Source: Photobacterium rosenbergii
Lineage (GTDB): Bacteria > Pseudomonadota > Gammaproteobacteria > Enterobacterales > Vibrionaceae
Length of the DNA: 40,137 nt
Assembly: GCF_003026455.1 (NCBI RefSeq)
Contig: NZ_PYMB01000034.1
Location: 1 to 40,137, forward strand
Reading direction: 5' to 3'
The notes beneath the pieces were generated by a model that did no database searches, was not told where the DNA came from, and was given only the letters and a program-made list of their open reading frames with translations. Shown piece by piece: positions 15,107 through 30,295 of the stretch (position 1 is the stretch's first letter; the number at the start of each line of letters is the position of its first letter). The translations under genes were made by a program, and so were the position numbers.

Positions 15107-15694
15107 TTATAACTCGATACCGATATTACTGACCGGATCTTCGCGTAATTCCTGACGCAGACCTTTGATCAACTCGATATCACGACGCTCAGCTTCTTTC
15201 AGCGCACGGAAAATGGCCCATTGCATGTCCCACTCGGCACATACCGCTTCATTTTCTTTCTGGTTTTCATTGGTGATTTCAACACCGGTCTGGGCCAACT
15301 CAAGATCCGCCACCGTCGCAGCAGACAGCGAGCTCAGCTTCGCCAATGTTTCCAACATCAGGTCACGGTCCAGCATGGCATGAAGCAAATCAGCCAGTGC
15401 CGCACAGGCATCAATCGCTGGGTTTACCGCATACAGATCGTAGTCTTCTGCATTCGGTACCAACTCTTCGAGTTTCTCTAGCTGCTTCTCGAAGTTAATC
15501 TTAGCCGTTTTTACGGTCAAAATTTCCCAGATACTGTCCAGAATCGAACGGTATTTCTGCTCATCCGCGAACTCCGTTTGCTGACAGAAGAACGCATAGT
15601 TGGGATACATTCGTTCACACAGTGACACCATAAAGGTAATGTGTTGCCATGGTTCTAATTTTTCTAAACGGAGCTGAACTGGATTCTTTAGCAT
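15107..15694 (-). CDS. yjaG: YjaG family protein (DUF416)
   Basis: This 195-residue, largely helical, acidic cytoplasmic protein of unknown function has the DUF416 features LEKLEPWQHITFMVSLCERMYPNYAFFCQ at the N-terminus and the central NPAIDACAALADLLHAM. In E. coli the same family sits between nfi and hupA. Here it is close to the hemE and hupA neighbourhood but separated from hupA by the CNNM and brnQ genes. No signal peptide or membrane segment is present. It appears monocistronic with its own terminator. The family call is good; no function can be given. Confidence 0.9.
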   Translation of the reverse strand: MLKNPVQLRLEKLEPWQHITFMVSLCERMYPNYAFFCQQTEFADEQKYRSILDSIWEILTVKTAKINFEKQLEKLEELVPNAEDYDLYAVNPAIDACAALADLLHAMLDRDLMLETLAKLSSLSAATVADLELAQTGVEITNENQKENEAVCAEWDMQWAIFRALKEAERRDIELIKGLRQELREDPVSNIGIEL

Positions 15695-15797
15695 GGGATA
15701 ATCCGCAATTGTGATTTGCCACGGATCTTACTTGTATACCCCTGCTACTGCAATACATGGAACGCGGATAACCCCGTGCCAGCACCAAGGAGCGAAG

Positions 15798-16709
15798 ATG
15801 CATAAACTGATGATTGTCTCCCGCCAGCAAACGGCCTATGAAACCCTGCTGGCCGAGCAACCAATAGCCGGGCTGACACTAACCCAGCAACCCAAAGAAG
15901 CCACAATTTTGCTGGCCGATCCACCAAAGGTCGCACCGCTGCTCGACGAGTTTCCGGCCCTTGAGTGGATCCAATCAACCTTTGCTGGCATCGATGCCTT
16001 GACCAAAACAAACCTACGTCAGGACTATAGCCTAACCAATATCCGTGGTTGCTTCGGCCAGTTGATCAGTGAATACGTTCTGGGTTGGACTATCGCCCAC
16101 CAGCGCCATTTCAATACCTACCAAAGCCAACAGCAGGCCAATCACTGGCAGCCCCACCCTTACACTTCCCTCGCCGGCAAGACGATGGTGGTACTGGGTA
16201 CCGGCAGCATCGGTAGCCACCTCGCCCGCTCAGCTAAGGCCCTAGGGCTTGAGCTTATCGGGGTCAATCGTACAGGCCAATCCGGTGAGCCTGCTTTCGA
16301 TACTATTGTTCCACTTACCAAGCTCAATCAGGCGCTTGAAAAGGCAGACTTCCTGATTTCGACCTTGCCGGCGACGGCTGATACCGACGATATACTCAAT
16401 GCCACCAGCCTGAACCATTGTCGCCAGGCAGTGTTGTTCAACGTTGGGCGGGGCAACGCCCTGTGCGAAACTGGCCTGCTCAGCGCCTTAGACAGCGGTG
16501 CAATCGCACACGCTTTTCTTGATGTTTTCAAACAGGAGCCACTCCCCCAAAGCCACCCGTTTTGGCGACATCCTACTATTACCATTACCCCGCACATTGC
16601 CGCGGAGAGTTTCCCTCACCAAGTCATGGCTATTTTCCGCGATAATGCCCAGCGTTGGCTCAGCCAACAACCGCTGCGTTATGCCATAGACTTTCAGCAA
16701 GGCTACTGA
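15798..16709 (+). CDS. D-isomer-specific 2-hydroxyacid dehydrogenase
   Basis: This 303-residue NAD(P)-dependent dehydrogenase reduces a 2-keto acid or oxidises a D-2-hydroxyacid. The dinucleotide fold contains VVLGTGSIGSHLARSAKALG (GxGxxG) near residue 135. The catalytic residues are recognisable: Arg in FNVGRGNAL, Glu in DVFKQEPLP and His in ITPHIAAE. The protein is related to glyoxylate/hydroxypyruvate reductases, but the substrate cannot be set from sequence. The ATG at 15798 is chosen for its strong AAGGAG site. The uracil-DNA-glycosylase-family gene follows after 19 bp, suggesting co-transcription without an obvious shared pathway. Confidence 0.9.
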   Translation: MHKLMIVSRQQTAYETLLAEQPIAGLTLTQQPKEATILLADPPKVAPLLDEFPALEWIQSTFAGIDALTKTNLRQDYSLTNIRGCFGQLISEYVLGWTIAHQRHFNTYQSQQQANHWQPHPYTSLAGKTMVVLGTGSIGSHLARSAKALGLELIGVNRTGQSGEPAFDTIVPLTKLNQALEKADFLISTLPATADTDDILNATSLNHCRQAVLFNVGRGNALCETGLLSALDSGAIAHAFLDVFKQEPLPQSHPFWRHPTITITPHIAAESFPHQVMAIFRDNAQRWLSQQPLRYAIDFQQGY

Positions 16710-16728
16710 TGCCTTTCACGGAGCTTAT

Positions 16729-17331
16729 ATGAGTTCTTCAGCCGACAAGCAACAACTTGATAACCTGCTCGATCAAGTACGCCAGTGCACGATCTGCCAA
16801 GATCATCTCCCACTAGGCCCAAGGCCGGTCATCCAAGCCGCCAGCAACGCTCGCTTGATGATCATAGGGCAGGCACCGGGTACCAAGGTTCATGACACCG
16901 GGATCCCGTGGAACGACCCTAGCGGCGATCGTCTCCGCCGCTGGTTGGAGCTCGACCGCGAAACCTTCTACAACCCCGAACACATTGCCATCATGCCGAT
17001 GGGATTGTGCTACCCCGGTCGTGGAAAATCTGGCGACCTGCCCCCACGTCCCGAGTGTGCACCACAATGGCACCCACAAGTCTGGCCGCTATTACCTGAT
17101 ATCGGCATGACCCTGCTAGTTGGCCAGTATGCCCAGCAGCGCTACCTCAAGGACAAACCCAAGACACTGACCGAAACCGTCAAAGCGTGGCGCAACTGGG
17201 CGCCAGAATTCATCCCGATGCCGCACCCTTCGCCGCGCAACACCCTGTGGCTGAAGAAAAACCCGTGGTTCGAGGAAGAGGTGGTTCCGTATATCCGCGA
17301 GTATGTCCACCAGCATCTCGAGAAGATGTGA
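16729..17331 (+). CDS. Uracil-DNA glycosylase superfamily protein with four-cysteine (likely Fe-S) motif
   Basis: This 200-residue protein belongs to the uracil-DNA glycosylase superfamily. Motif A is IIGQAPGTKVHDTGIPWND (about residues 45-63), followed by PSGDRLRRWL; the C-terminal motif is MPHPSPRN near residue 193 of the domain end region. Cysteines at 20, 23, 94 and 110 give a CxxC-x70-C-x15-C pattern, which matches the spacing of the [4Fe-4S] ligands in family 4 glycosylases. It may excise uracil or another deaminated base, but the exact substrate is not predictable. It lies between hemE and yjaG, where E. coli has nfi (endonuclease V, another deamination-repair enzyme). An octamer array starts 10 bp after the stop. 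Confidence 0.85.
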   Translation: MSSSADKQQLDNLLDQVRQCTICQDHLPLGPRPVIQAASNARLMIIGQAPGTKVHDTGIPWNDPSGDRLRRWLELDRETFYNPEHIAIMPMGLCYPGRGKSGDLPPRPECAPQWHPQVWPLLPDIGMTLLVGQYAQQRYLKDKPKTLTETVKAWRNWAPEFIPMPHPSPRNTLWLKKNPWFEEEVVPYIREYVHQHLEKM

Positions 17332-17340
17332 AACGTCGGT

Positions 17341-17434
17341 GCTGTGGTGCTGTGGTGCTGTGGTGCTGTGGTGCTGTGGTGCTGTGGTGCTGTGGTGCTG
17401 TGGTGCTGTGGTGCTGTGGTGCTGTGGTGCTGTG
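17341..17434. repeat. Tandem octamer array, unit GCTGTGGT, 11.75 copies
   Basis: Eleven perfect copies of the 8-bp unit GCTGTGGT plus GCTGTG lie between the 3' ends of the glycosylase-family gene (+) and hemE (-). No copy differs from the unit. The copy number probably varies by replication slippage. The array is open in several frames on both strands, giving artefactual repeat ORFs. Confidence 0.97.
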
Positions 17435-17518
17435 CAAGATGATGTTCACTTCATACCTGTAAATAAACATCCCGCTACAGCTATTTACTGTCTAGTTACT
17501 TCCAATCAAATAGACATA

Positions 17519-17549
17519 AAAAATCCCCGAGATTAACCCGAGGATTTTT
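17519..17549 (-). terminator. Terminator of hemE
   Basis: On the minus strand AAAAATCCTCG pairs with CGGGGATTTTT (one U-G pair) over a 9-nt loop and ends in T residues, about 70 bp after the hemE stop. Confidence 0.85.
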
Positions 17550-17619
17550 GTTTTCTAATACGATAGTGCGACACTTACCCCTCAGGGCCTTAGAACCATA
17601 GCGCCGCTTTCGACCGCTT

Positions 17620-18687
17620 TTATTTGTGGTATGGCTTTGACAGCTCGTGTACCGCGTCAACGAACACGCCTGCGTTCTCTGGCGGCACATCCAGGTGGAT
17701 ACCGTGGCCTAGGTTGAACACGTGGCCAGTACCGCCATCACCGAACCCTTCAAGGATAGTGGCAACTTCCTGGCGGATACGCTCAGGCTGGGCGTAAAGC
17801 ATTGATGGGTCCATGTTGCCCTGCAGGGCAACTTTATCGCCCACACGCTTCTTGGCATCGGCAATATTGATGGTCCAGTCAAGGCCAACGGCATCACAGC
17901 CTGTGGCAGCGATCTGCTCTAGCCACATACCACCGTTCTTGGTAAATAGTGTCACAGGCACACGGCGGCCGTCGTTTTCACGGATCAGGCCATCGACAAT
18001 CTTGTGCATGTAGCGCAGCGAGAACTCGTTGTAGTCGCGCGGGGTCAATACGCCACCCCAAGTGTCAAATACCATTACCGACTGGGCACCGGCCTTGATC
18101 TGTGCGTTCAGGTACTCAACTACGCTGTCTGCCAGTTTATCCAGCAACAGGTGCAGGGTTTGCGGCTCGGCATACATCATCTTCTTGATTTTGGTGAACG
18201 CCTTTGAGCTACCGCCCTCAACCATGTAGGTCGCCAGTGTCCAAGGGCTACCTGAGAAGCCAATTAGTGGCACTTCACCTTGTAGGTCCTTGCGGATCTG
18301 GCGAACAGCATTCATCACGTACTGCAGTTCACCTTCAGGATCTGGCAGGCCAATCTTATCGACGTCAGCCTTACAGGTGATAGGACGTTCAAATTTCGGT
18401 CCTTCACCGGCTTCAAAATAAAGTCCCAAGCCCATCGCATCAGGGATGGTCAGGATATCGGAGAACAGGATCGCCGCATCAAGCGGGAAACGGCGCAAAG
18501 GCTGTAGTGTTACCTCACTGGCAAGCTCAGCATTTTTACATAGCGACATGAAGTCACCGGCTACACTGCGAGTCGCGCGGTATTCAGGTAGGTAACGCCC
18601 TGCCTGACGCATCATCCATACCGGGGTGCAATCGACTGGCTGCTTCAATAAAGCGCGAAGGTAGCGGTCATTCTTTAGTTCGCTCAT
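17620..18687 (-). CDS. hemE: Uroporphyrinogen decarboxylase
   Basis: HemE decarboxylates the four acetate side chains of uroporphyrinogen III to give coproporphyrinogen III in haem synthesis. The 355-residue protein has the N-terminal active-site region TPVWMMRQAGRYLPEYR, then DAAILFSDILTIPDAMG with the conserved aspartate, GFSGSPWTLATYMVEGG, and the C-terminal FNLGHGIHLDVPPENA. A GGAG ribosome site lies 7 bp before the ATG. A promoter with an extended -10 is present upstream, but nudC is the next gene upstream in the same direction and no minus-strand terminator separates them, so read-through from nudC is possible. Confidence 0.97.
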   Translation of the reverse strand: MSELKNDRYLRALLKQPVDCTPVWMMRQAGRYLPEYRATRSVAGDFMSLCKNAELASEVTLQPLRRFPLDAAILFSDILTIPDAMGLGLYFEAGEGPKFERPITCKADVDKIGLPDPEGELQYVMNAVRQIRKDLQGEVPLIGFSGSPWTLATYMVEGGSSKAFTKIKKMMYAEPQTLHLLLDKLADSVVEYLNAQIKAGAQSVMVFDTWGGVLTPRDYNEFSLRYMHKIVDGLIRENDGRRVPVTLFTKNGGMWLEQIAATGCDAVGLDWTINIADAKKRVGDKVALQGNMDPSMLYAQPERIRQEVATILEGFGDGGTGHVFNLGHGIHLDVPPENAGVFVDAVHELSKPYHK

Positions 18688-18716
18688 TTAGGACTCCATG
18701 ATTTTATTATGCGCGT

Positions 18717-18725
18717 ATTGTATCA
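18717..18725 (-). promoter_or_regulatory. hemE promoter, extended -10
   Basis: On the minus strand TGATACAAT fits an extended -10 (TGn plus TACAAT) about 30 bp upstream of the hemE ATG; the -35 (TTTTGT, 16 bp away) is weak. An imperfect inverted repeat at 18735-18760 covers the -35 region. Confidence 0.6.
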
Positions 18726-18734
18726 CTCCGGGCG

Positions 18735-18760
18735 GTCAACAAAAGGGGCCATTTGTTAAC
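18735..18760. promoter_or_regulatory. Inverted repeat over the hemE -35 region
   Basis: GTCAACAAA and TTTGTTAAC form 9-bp arms with one mismatch, separated by 8 bp. Its position over the hemE -35 suggests an operator; no regulator is identified. Confidence 0.35.
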
Positions 18761-18780
18761 CGGATCAAGTTTACAGTAAC

Positions 18781-18797
18781 AATCTGGTCACCAGATT
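18781..18797. promoter_or_regulatory. Perfect inverted repeat upstream of the candidate small RNA promoter
   Basis: AATCTGGTCACCAGATT has perfect 8-bp arms around one central base and abuts the -35 of the candidate promoter at 18797. It looks like the binding site of a dimeric regulator. It is similar to but differently spaced from GntR-family sites such as those of FadR and PdhR, so the regulator is unknown. Confidence 0.5.
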
Positions 18798-18826
18798 TGC
18801 GACTTCCTGACCTATCGTGGTACAAA
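18797..18826 (+). promoter_or_regulatory. Candidate promoter of the nudC-hemE intergenic small RNA
   Basis: TTGCGA and TACAAA are spaced by 18 bp, predicting a start near 18833. The orientation is opposite to both flanking genes. Confidence 0.45.
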
Positions 18827-18832
18827 ATCTGC

Positions 18833-18912
18833 GCGCTAGCAATAATAACAATGACTTTGCTCGTAGAAGGCAAAATAACTGCACCTTACCCCTCCTCGCG
18901 GAGGGTTTTTTT
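18833..18912 (+). ncRNA. Candidate small RNA, about 80 nt, between hemE and nudC
   Basis: A promoter-like sequence, an A-rich body with a small TTTGC / GCAAA stem, and a strong intrinsic terminator (18890-18912) lie on the + strand between two minus-strand genes. The terminator cannot serve either neighbour because the T7 tract is on the wrong side for minus-strand transcripts. The body carries a pyrimidine-rich CACCTTACCCCTCC segment that could base-pair with Shine-Dalgarno sequences. A short ORF from the ATG at 18851 would run through the terminator and has no ribosome site. The 5' end is an estimate. Confidence 0.5.
18890..18912 (+). terminator. Strong intrinsic terminator on the + strand between hemE and nudC
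   Basis: CCCTCC / GGAGGG with a TCGC tetraloop is followed by seven T residues. On the minus strand no T tract follows, so it acts on a + strand transcript. Confidence 0.85.
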
Positions 18913-18930
18913 ATTCTGGCTCGATGGCTG

Positions 18931-19719
18931 TTAGCCTTCATCCCCTTCCATTAATACCAAAGTCTGCTCAATCAACGCCCTGGCAATCGTTCCTGGCGGG
19001 GCGAGATCCGGTAAAGTCTCTTTTGTCGCCCAAATCGCATCGCTAAGTTCTGCATAATCCGGGTTCAGCTCACCACTTTGGTAGTCCGCCAAAAAGCCCA
19101 TCATCAAATTGGACGGAAATGCCCAGGGCTGACTACCGAAATATCGTATGTTAGTCACAACTATCCCGGTCTCTTCCAACACCTCTCTGGCAACACACTG
19201 CTCCAATGTCTCCCCGGCTTCGACAAAACCTGCGACGACCGTATACATGCCGGTTTTGTGGCGCGGATGCTGGGCCAACAGGATCTTGTCCTGTTTCCGT
19301 ACCGCGACAATGACGCATGGTGATAACCGTGGATAGTGGTGGCTGTGGCATCCCTGACAAGCCATAGCAAGCTCAGCATGGACCATCTGACATTCGCTAC
19401 CACATTGTGGGCAAAAGCGCTGAGAGTGCAGCATATGCGATAACTGGATAGCCCGCCCGGCAAGGTTGAACAACTCACCGTCGATGGTCAGCAGTGCCCG
19501 TAGGCTATCAAACCCGGCTTCATCAATACCCTCTGGCGCTTCGAGCCAGTAAACGGGGAAGCCTTGGTATTGGCCAACCTCCACCACATTTTCAAGATCA
19601 AACCCTACTTCGCACGGCTCTTTGAGTGGAAGTTGTTGATCCTCCAAGAAGAGCTGGCGATCTTTGACTATGCACCAATAGCCTTTTTCTTGTTTTTTTA
19701 ACATCAACGTCACATCCAT
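18931..19719 (-). CDS. nudC: NAD+ diphosphatase / NAD-RNA decapping Nudix hydrolase
   Basis: NudC hydrolyses NAD(H) to NMN(H) and AMP and removes NAD caps from RNA 5' ends. The 262-residue protein has a zinc ribbon (CPQCGSECQ to CQGC, about residues 103-126) and the Nudix box GFVEAGETLEQCVAREVLEETG near residues 163-184. The NudC-specific SQPWAFPSNLM motif near residue 200 replaces the usual SQPWPFPxS by one residue. hemE lies downstream in the same direction as in E. coli, and rsd is divergent. The ATG at 19719 fits the family N-terminus, though an ATG 15 bp later is possible. Confidence 0.95.
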   Translation of the reverse strand: MDVTLMLKKQEKGYWCIVKDRQLFLEDQQLPLKEPCEVGFDLENVVEVGQYQGFPVYWLEAPEGIDEAGFDSLRALLTIDGELFNLAGRAIQLSHMLHSQRFCPQCGSECQMVHAELAMACQGCHSHHYPRLSPCVIVAVRKQDKILLAQHPRHKTGMYTVVAGFVEAGETLEQCVAREVLEETGIVVTNIRYFGSQPWAFPSNLMMGFLADYQSGELNPDYAELSDAIWATKETLPDLAPPGTIARALIEQTLVLMEGDEG

Positions 19720-19818
19720 CCTTGCAGGGTATCGTTTTTACTGGCAATCTAAAGTTAATACGGAAAAGGATCCGTAATTCAAGGTTCTCTTTTTTAAGAG
19801 ATTAACAGGTATTGTTTC

Positions 19819-19839
19819 CAGTACCCTGTCTCGGTACTG
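19819..19839 (+). other. Hairpin in the rsd 5' region
   Basis: CAGTACC and GGTACTG form a perfect 7-bp stem with a 7-nt loop, ending 20 bp before the rsd ATG. It could affect rsd translation or mark a regulatory site. Confidence 0.35.
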
Positions 19840-19859
19840 TAGATCATGAGGGCATGGTC

Positions 19860-20342
19860 ATGTTAAGTAAATTCGAGCAAGTACAAAAACAATGGGGCGG
19901 CACCAGTGACGTCATTGACCACTGGCTGATGTCTCGGCAACAATTGCTAATCGATTACTGCAAGTTAGCTGGACTTCCCCCGTTTGAAAGTAATAACCGC
20001 CAACTTCCAACCACTTCTCAACTCCAACTTTTCAGCCAACAATTGGTCGACTATATCTCCGAAGGCCACTTCAAAATCTACGATATGGTCATGGAGCGCT
20101 GGAATGCGACGGGCTATTCACCCACAGAAGAAATTTCCCAACTTTACGCACAAATCACCCAAACCACCGACCCGTTGCTGAACTTCAGCGACAAATATAC
20201 CGACATGGGTGAAGATGATGAGCTGCCAGACTTTGACAGCGACCTATCTGCCATCGGCGAGCTGATTGAAATCCGCTTTGCCCTTGAGGACAAACTGATA
20301 GAACTAATCAGTGAGAGCCTAGCCTTCCCTCCGGGCGCCTAG
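19860..20342 (+). CDS. rsd: Anti-sigma70 factor Rsd
   Basis: Rsd binds the housekeeping sigma factor RpoD and frees core RNA polymerase for alternative sigmas in stationary phase. The 160-residue product has the Rsd/AlgQ motif DVIDHWLMSRQQLLIDYCKLAG near residues 17-38 and GHFKIYDMV. It is all-helical with an acidic C-terminal half. The ATG at 19860 (GAGGG upstream) gives the family length; the ATG at 19812 adds 16 unrelated residues. The position next to rpoBC and divergent from nudC keeps the E. coli rsd-nudC-hemE order, minus the thi genes that lie between rpoC and rsd there. Confidence 0.93.
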   Translation: MLSKFEQVQKQWGGTSDVIDHWLMSRQQLLIDYCKLAGLPPFESNNRQLPTTSQLQLFSQQLVDYISEGHFKIYDMVMERWNATGYSPTEEISQLYAQITQTTDPLLNFSDKYTDMGEDDELPDFDSDLSAIGELIEIRFALEDKLIELISESLAFPPGA

Positions 20343-20368
20343 GCCACATTACCTGTCCTCACCTGCCA

Positions 20369-20394
20369 CCAGCCTGATCCACCGATCAGGCTGG
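20369..20394 (+). terminator. Terminator of rsd
   Basis: A perfect 11-bp stem CCAGCCTGATC / GATCAGGCTGG with CACC loop is followed by CCATTCTTTT. The T tract is interrupted, so efficiency is uncertain. Confidence 0.75.
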
Positions 20395-20531
20395 CCATTC
20401 TTTTATACGCCTTATTCCTGCATCCTGCAAAAGCAAAGCCCAGTATTTCGCTCACTCGTAGCCACTTCCCTTCTCCCCTTCTCATACATTAATCTGCTTT
20501 CTGGCAGGCCCTAGCCCAAATCGCAGGCAAT

Positions 20532-20559
20532 AAAAAAGGGCACCCGAAGGTACCCTTTT
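20532..20559 (-). terminator. Terminator of the rpoBC operon
   Basis: On the minus strand AAAAGGGTACC pairs with GGTGCCCTTTT over a TTCG loop and runs into T residues, 21 bp after the rpoC stop. Confidence 0.93.
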
Positions 20560-20580
20560 ATTCAATGCGTTAGCTGACGA

Positions 20581-24798
<4,218 letters not shown>

Positions 24799-24828
24799 AT
24801 TCGGCTCCTGTGAGGAGTTGACCCATAA

Positions 24829-24850
24829 AGGCGCCAGTCTGCTGGCGCCT
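24829..24850 (-). other. Hairpin between rpoB and rpoC
   Basis: AGGCGCCAG and CTGGCGCCT form a perfect 9-bp stem with TCTG loop. No T tract follows on the minus strand, so it is not a terminator; RNA processing or stability is more likely. Confidence 0.6.
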
Positions 24851-24897
24851 TCATATTTATACCGGAGTAACTAATAAATCTTGGTATGAACCGAGGC

Positions 24898-28923
<4,026 letters not shown>

Positions 28924-28954
28924 AGGTTCCTCAGATCGCTGATAAGTGATCCAA

Positions 28955-28976
28955 ACTGCTCAAAACGAGGAGCAGT
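28955..28976 (-). other. Hairpin in the rpoB leader
   Basis: ACTGCTC and GAGCAGT form a 7-bp stem over 8 nt about 30 bp before the rpoB ATG. In E. coli the rplL-rpoB gap carries an RNase III processing site; this hairpin may be part of an equivalent element. Confidence 0.4.
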
Positions 28977-29086
28977 GACTAATAACACTGTTTTTGTAGG
29001 AACAGCTCCGCGAGAGCAGGACTGTTTTTTGCATGGAGAGTGGTCGCAAAACAATGTGAAAACACCACTACCCTACAGCGCAAAAA

Positions 29087-29112
29087 GGCCGGTGGCTTTT
29101 TAGCCACCAGCC
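29087..29112 (-). terminator. Partial attenuator between rplL and rpoB
   Basis: On the minus strand GGCTGGTGGC pairs with GCCACCGGCC (one U-G pair) over a TAAAAA loop, then five T residues. A leaky terminator at this place sets the lower rpoB expression relative to rplL in E. coli. Confidence 0.8.
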
Positions 29113-29146
29113 ATTAGCCAATTAAGGCTAAGAAATTAAGTAATTA

Positions 29147-29512
29147 TTACTTAACTTCAACAGAAGCACCAGCTTCTTCTAGCTGAGCTTTAAGAGCTTC
29201 AGCTTCAGCTTTGTCTACAGCTTCTTTAAGTGGAGCTGGAGCGCCGTCTACTAGAGCTTTAGCTTCTTTAAGACCTAGGCCAGTCGCGCCACGTACAGCT
29301 TTGATAGTCGCAACTTTGTTAGGACCAGCAGCTGTTAGGATTACGTCAAATTCAGTTTGCTCTTCAGCTGCTTCTGCAGCTGCGCCGCCCGCTACTACTG
29401 CTGCTGCAGCTGTAACGCCGAATTTTTCTTCCATAGCTTCGATTAGCTCAACAACCTGCATTACAGACATTTCTGCAACTGCGTCTAGGATTTGCTCGTT
29501 AGTGATAGACAT
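29147..29512 (-). CDS. rplL: 50S ribosomal protein L7/L12
   Basis: This is the flexible stalk protein that recruits translational GTPases, present in several copies per ribosome. The 121-residue chain has the N-terminal dimer domain MSITNEQILDAVAEMSVMQVVELIEAMEEKFGV, an Ala-rich hinge, and the C-terminal factor-binding domain with KVATIKAVRGATGLGLKEAKALVD. It lies 61 bp downstream of rplJ, whose product L10 carries the L12 dimers. It ends upstream of the rpoB attenuator. Confidence 0.98.
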   Translation of the reverse strand: MSITNEQILDAVAEMSVMQVVELIEAMEEKFGVTAAAAVVAGGAAAEAAEEQTEFDVILTAAGPNKVATIKAVRGATGLGLKEAKALVDGAPAPLKEAVDKAEAEALKAQLEEAGASVEVK

Positions 29513-29573
29513 AACAATTCTCTTTAAAAGTCAACAATTAGTTTAAATAGCAATCAGTGAAAAGCAAGGGCTA

Positions 29574-30068
29574 TTAAGCCGCAGCTTCTTCTTTCTGATC
29601 GCGAACAGCTGCGATAGTACGTACCAGCTTACCAGCAGACGCTTCTTTCATGCACATCATTAGGCGTGCAATCGCTTCGTCGTATGTTGGTAGAGTTGCT
29701 AGTACTTCAACGTCAGCAACAGCGCCTTCGAATGCAGCTGCTTTGATCTCGAAATCTTTGTTCTCTTTAGCGAAGTCTTTGAAAAGACGCGCTGCAGCAC
29801 CTGGGTGCTCGTTAGAGAAACCGATCAGTGTAGGACCTACGAAAGTCTCAGTAAGACATTCGAAATCAGTACCTTCCACTGCACGACGAGCTAGTGTGTT
29901 ACGAACAACTTTCAGGTAAACGCCGTTTTCACGAGCTTGTTTACGTAGAGAAGTCATCGCACCCACAGCAACGCCACGAGAGTCAGCAACAACTGCAGAC
30001 AGGGCACCATTGGCAGCTTCGTTGACTTCAGCAACAATTGCTTTTTTGTCTTGAAGGTTCAATGCCAT
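29574..30068 (-). CDS. rplJ: 50S ribosomal protein L10
   Basis: L10 anchors L7/L12 dimers at the ribosomal stalk base and, with L12, represses its own mRNA. The 164-residue product starts MALNLQDKKAIVAEVNEAA; the in-frame extension to 30179 lies in the leader region. The ATG at 30068 has an AGGAGC site upstream. The N-terminal RNA-binding domain is followed by a C-terminal helix carrying the L12 binding sites. It has its own promoter and a long leader between rplA and rplJ. Confidence 0.97.
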   Translation of the reverse strand: MALNLQDKKAIVAEVNEAANGALSAVVADSRGVAVGAMTSLRKQARENGVYLKVVRNTLARRAVEGTDFECLTETFVGPTLIGFSNEHPGAAARLFKDFAKENKDFEIKAAAFEGAVADVEVLATLPTYDEAIARLMMCMKEASAGKLVRTIAAVRDQKEEAAA

Positions 30069-30289
30069 TGGATTTGCTCCTGGATTAAGCCGGGTTCCCC
30101 CGGACAATACACCACTCACTGCCAGTATGGCAGGAGAGTTTTTACGGCGCAGATCCAAGAAAGATATTACATCAATCATGTTCTGGCACCGTCTACGTAG
30201 GTGATATTAAGTCAGCTCTAGGAGTTGACGCCTACGGTCTTTGACGAAGGCTGTTACCGAGGCAACAGCCTTAGCCATGAATTCGGAAG
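30069..30289 (-). promoter_or_regulatory. L10 leader (autoregulatory 5' UTR of rplJL)
   Basis: About 220 nt of structured leader separates the inferred start near 30289 from the rplJ ATG. It includes the stem-forming GGCTGTTGCC / GGTAACAGCC. By position and length it corresponds to the E. coli L10 leader that binds the L10-L12 complex and couples rplJ and rplL translation. The pairing has not been folded computationally. Confidence 0.65.
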
Positions 30290-30295
30290 CGGCAA

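Noticed and set aside
17341..17434. CRISPR array
   Set aside because: The repeat unit is 8 bp with no spacers, and no cas genes are in the window.
17341..17434. Chi recombination hotspots in the octamer array
   Set aside because: The unit GCTGTGGT is close to but not the E. coli Chi octamer GCTGGTGG, and the host's Chi is unknown.
17303..17536. ORFs on both strands encoding Val-Leu-Trp-Cys-Cys-Gly or His-Ser-Thr-Thr-Ala-Pro repeats
   Set aside because: They arise solely because the octamer array lacks stop codons. There is no ribosome site or conserved sequence outside the repeat.
18698..18934. 78-residue + strand ORF between hemE and nudC
   Set aside because: It runs through a strong intrinsic terminator and has no ribosome site. 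A small RNA is the better explanation.
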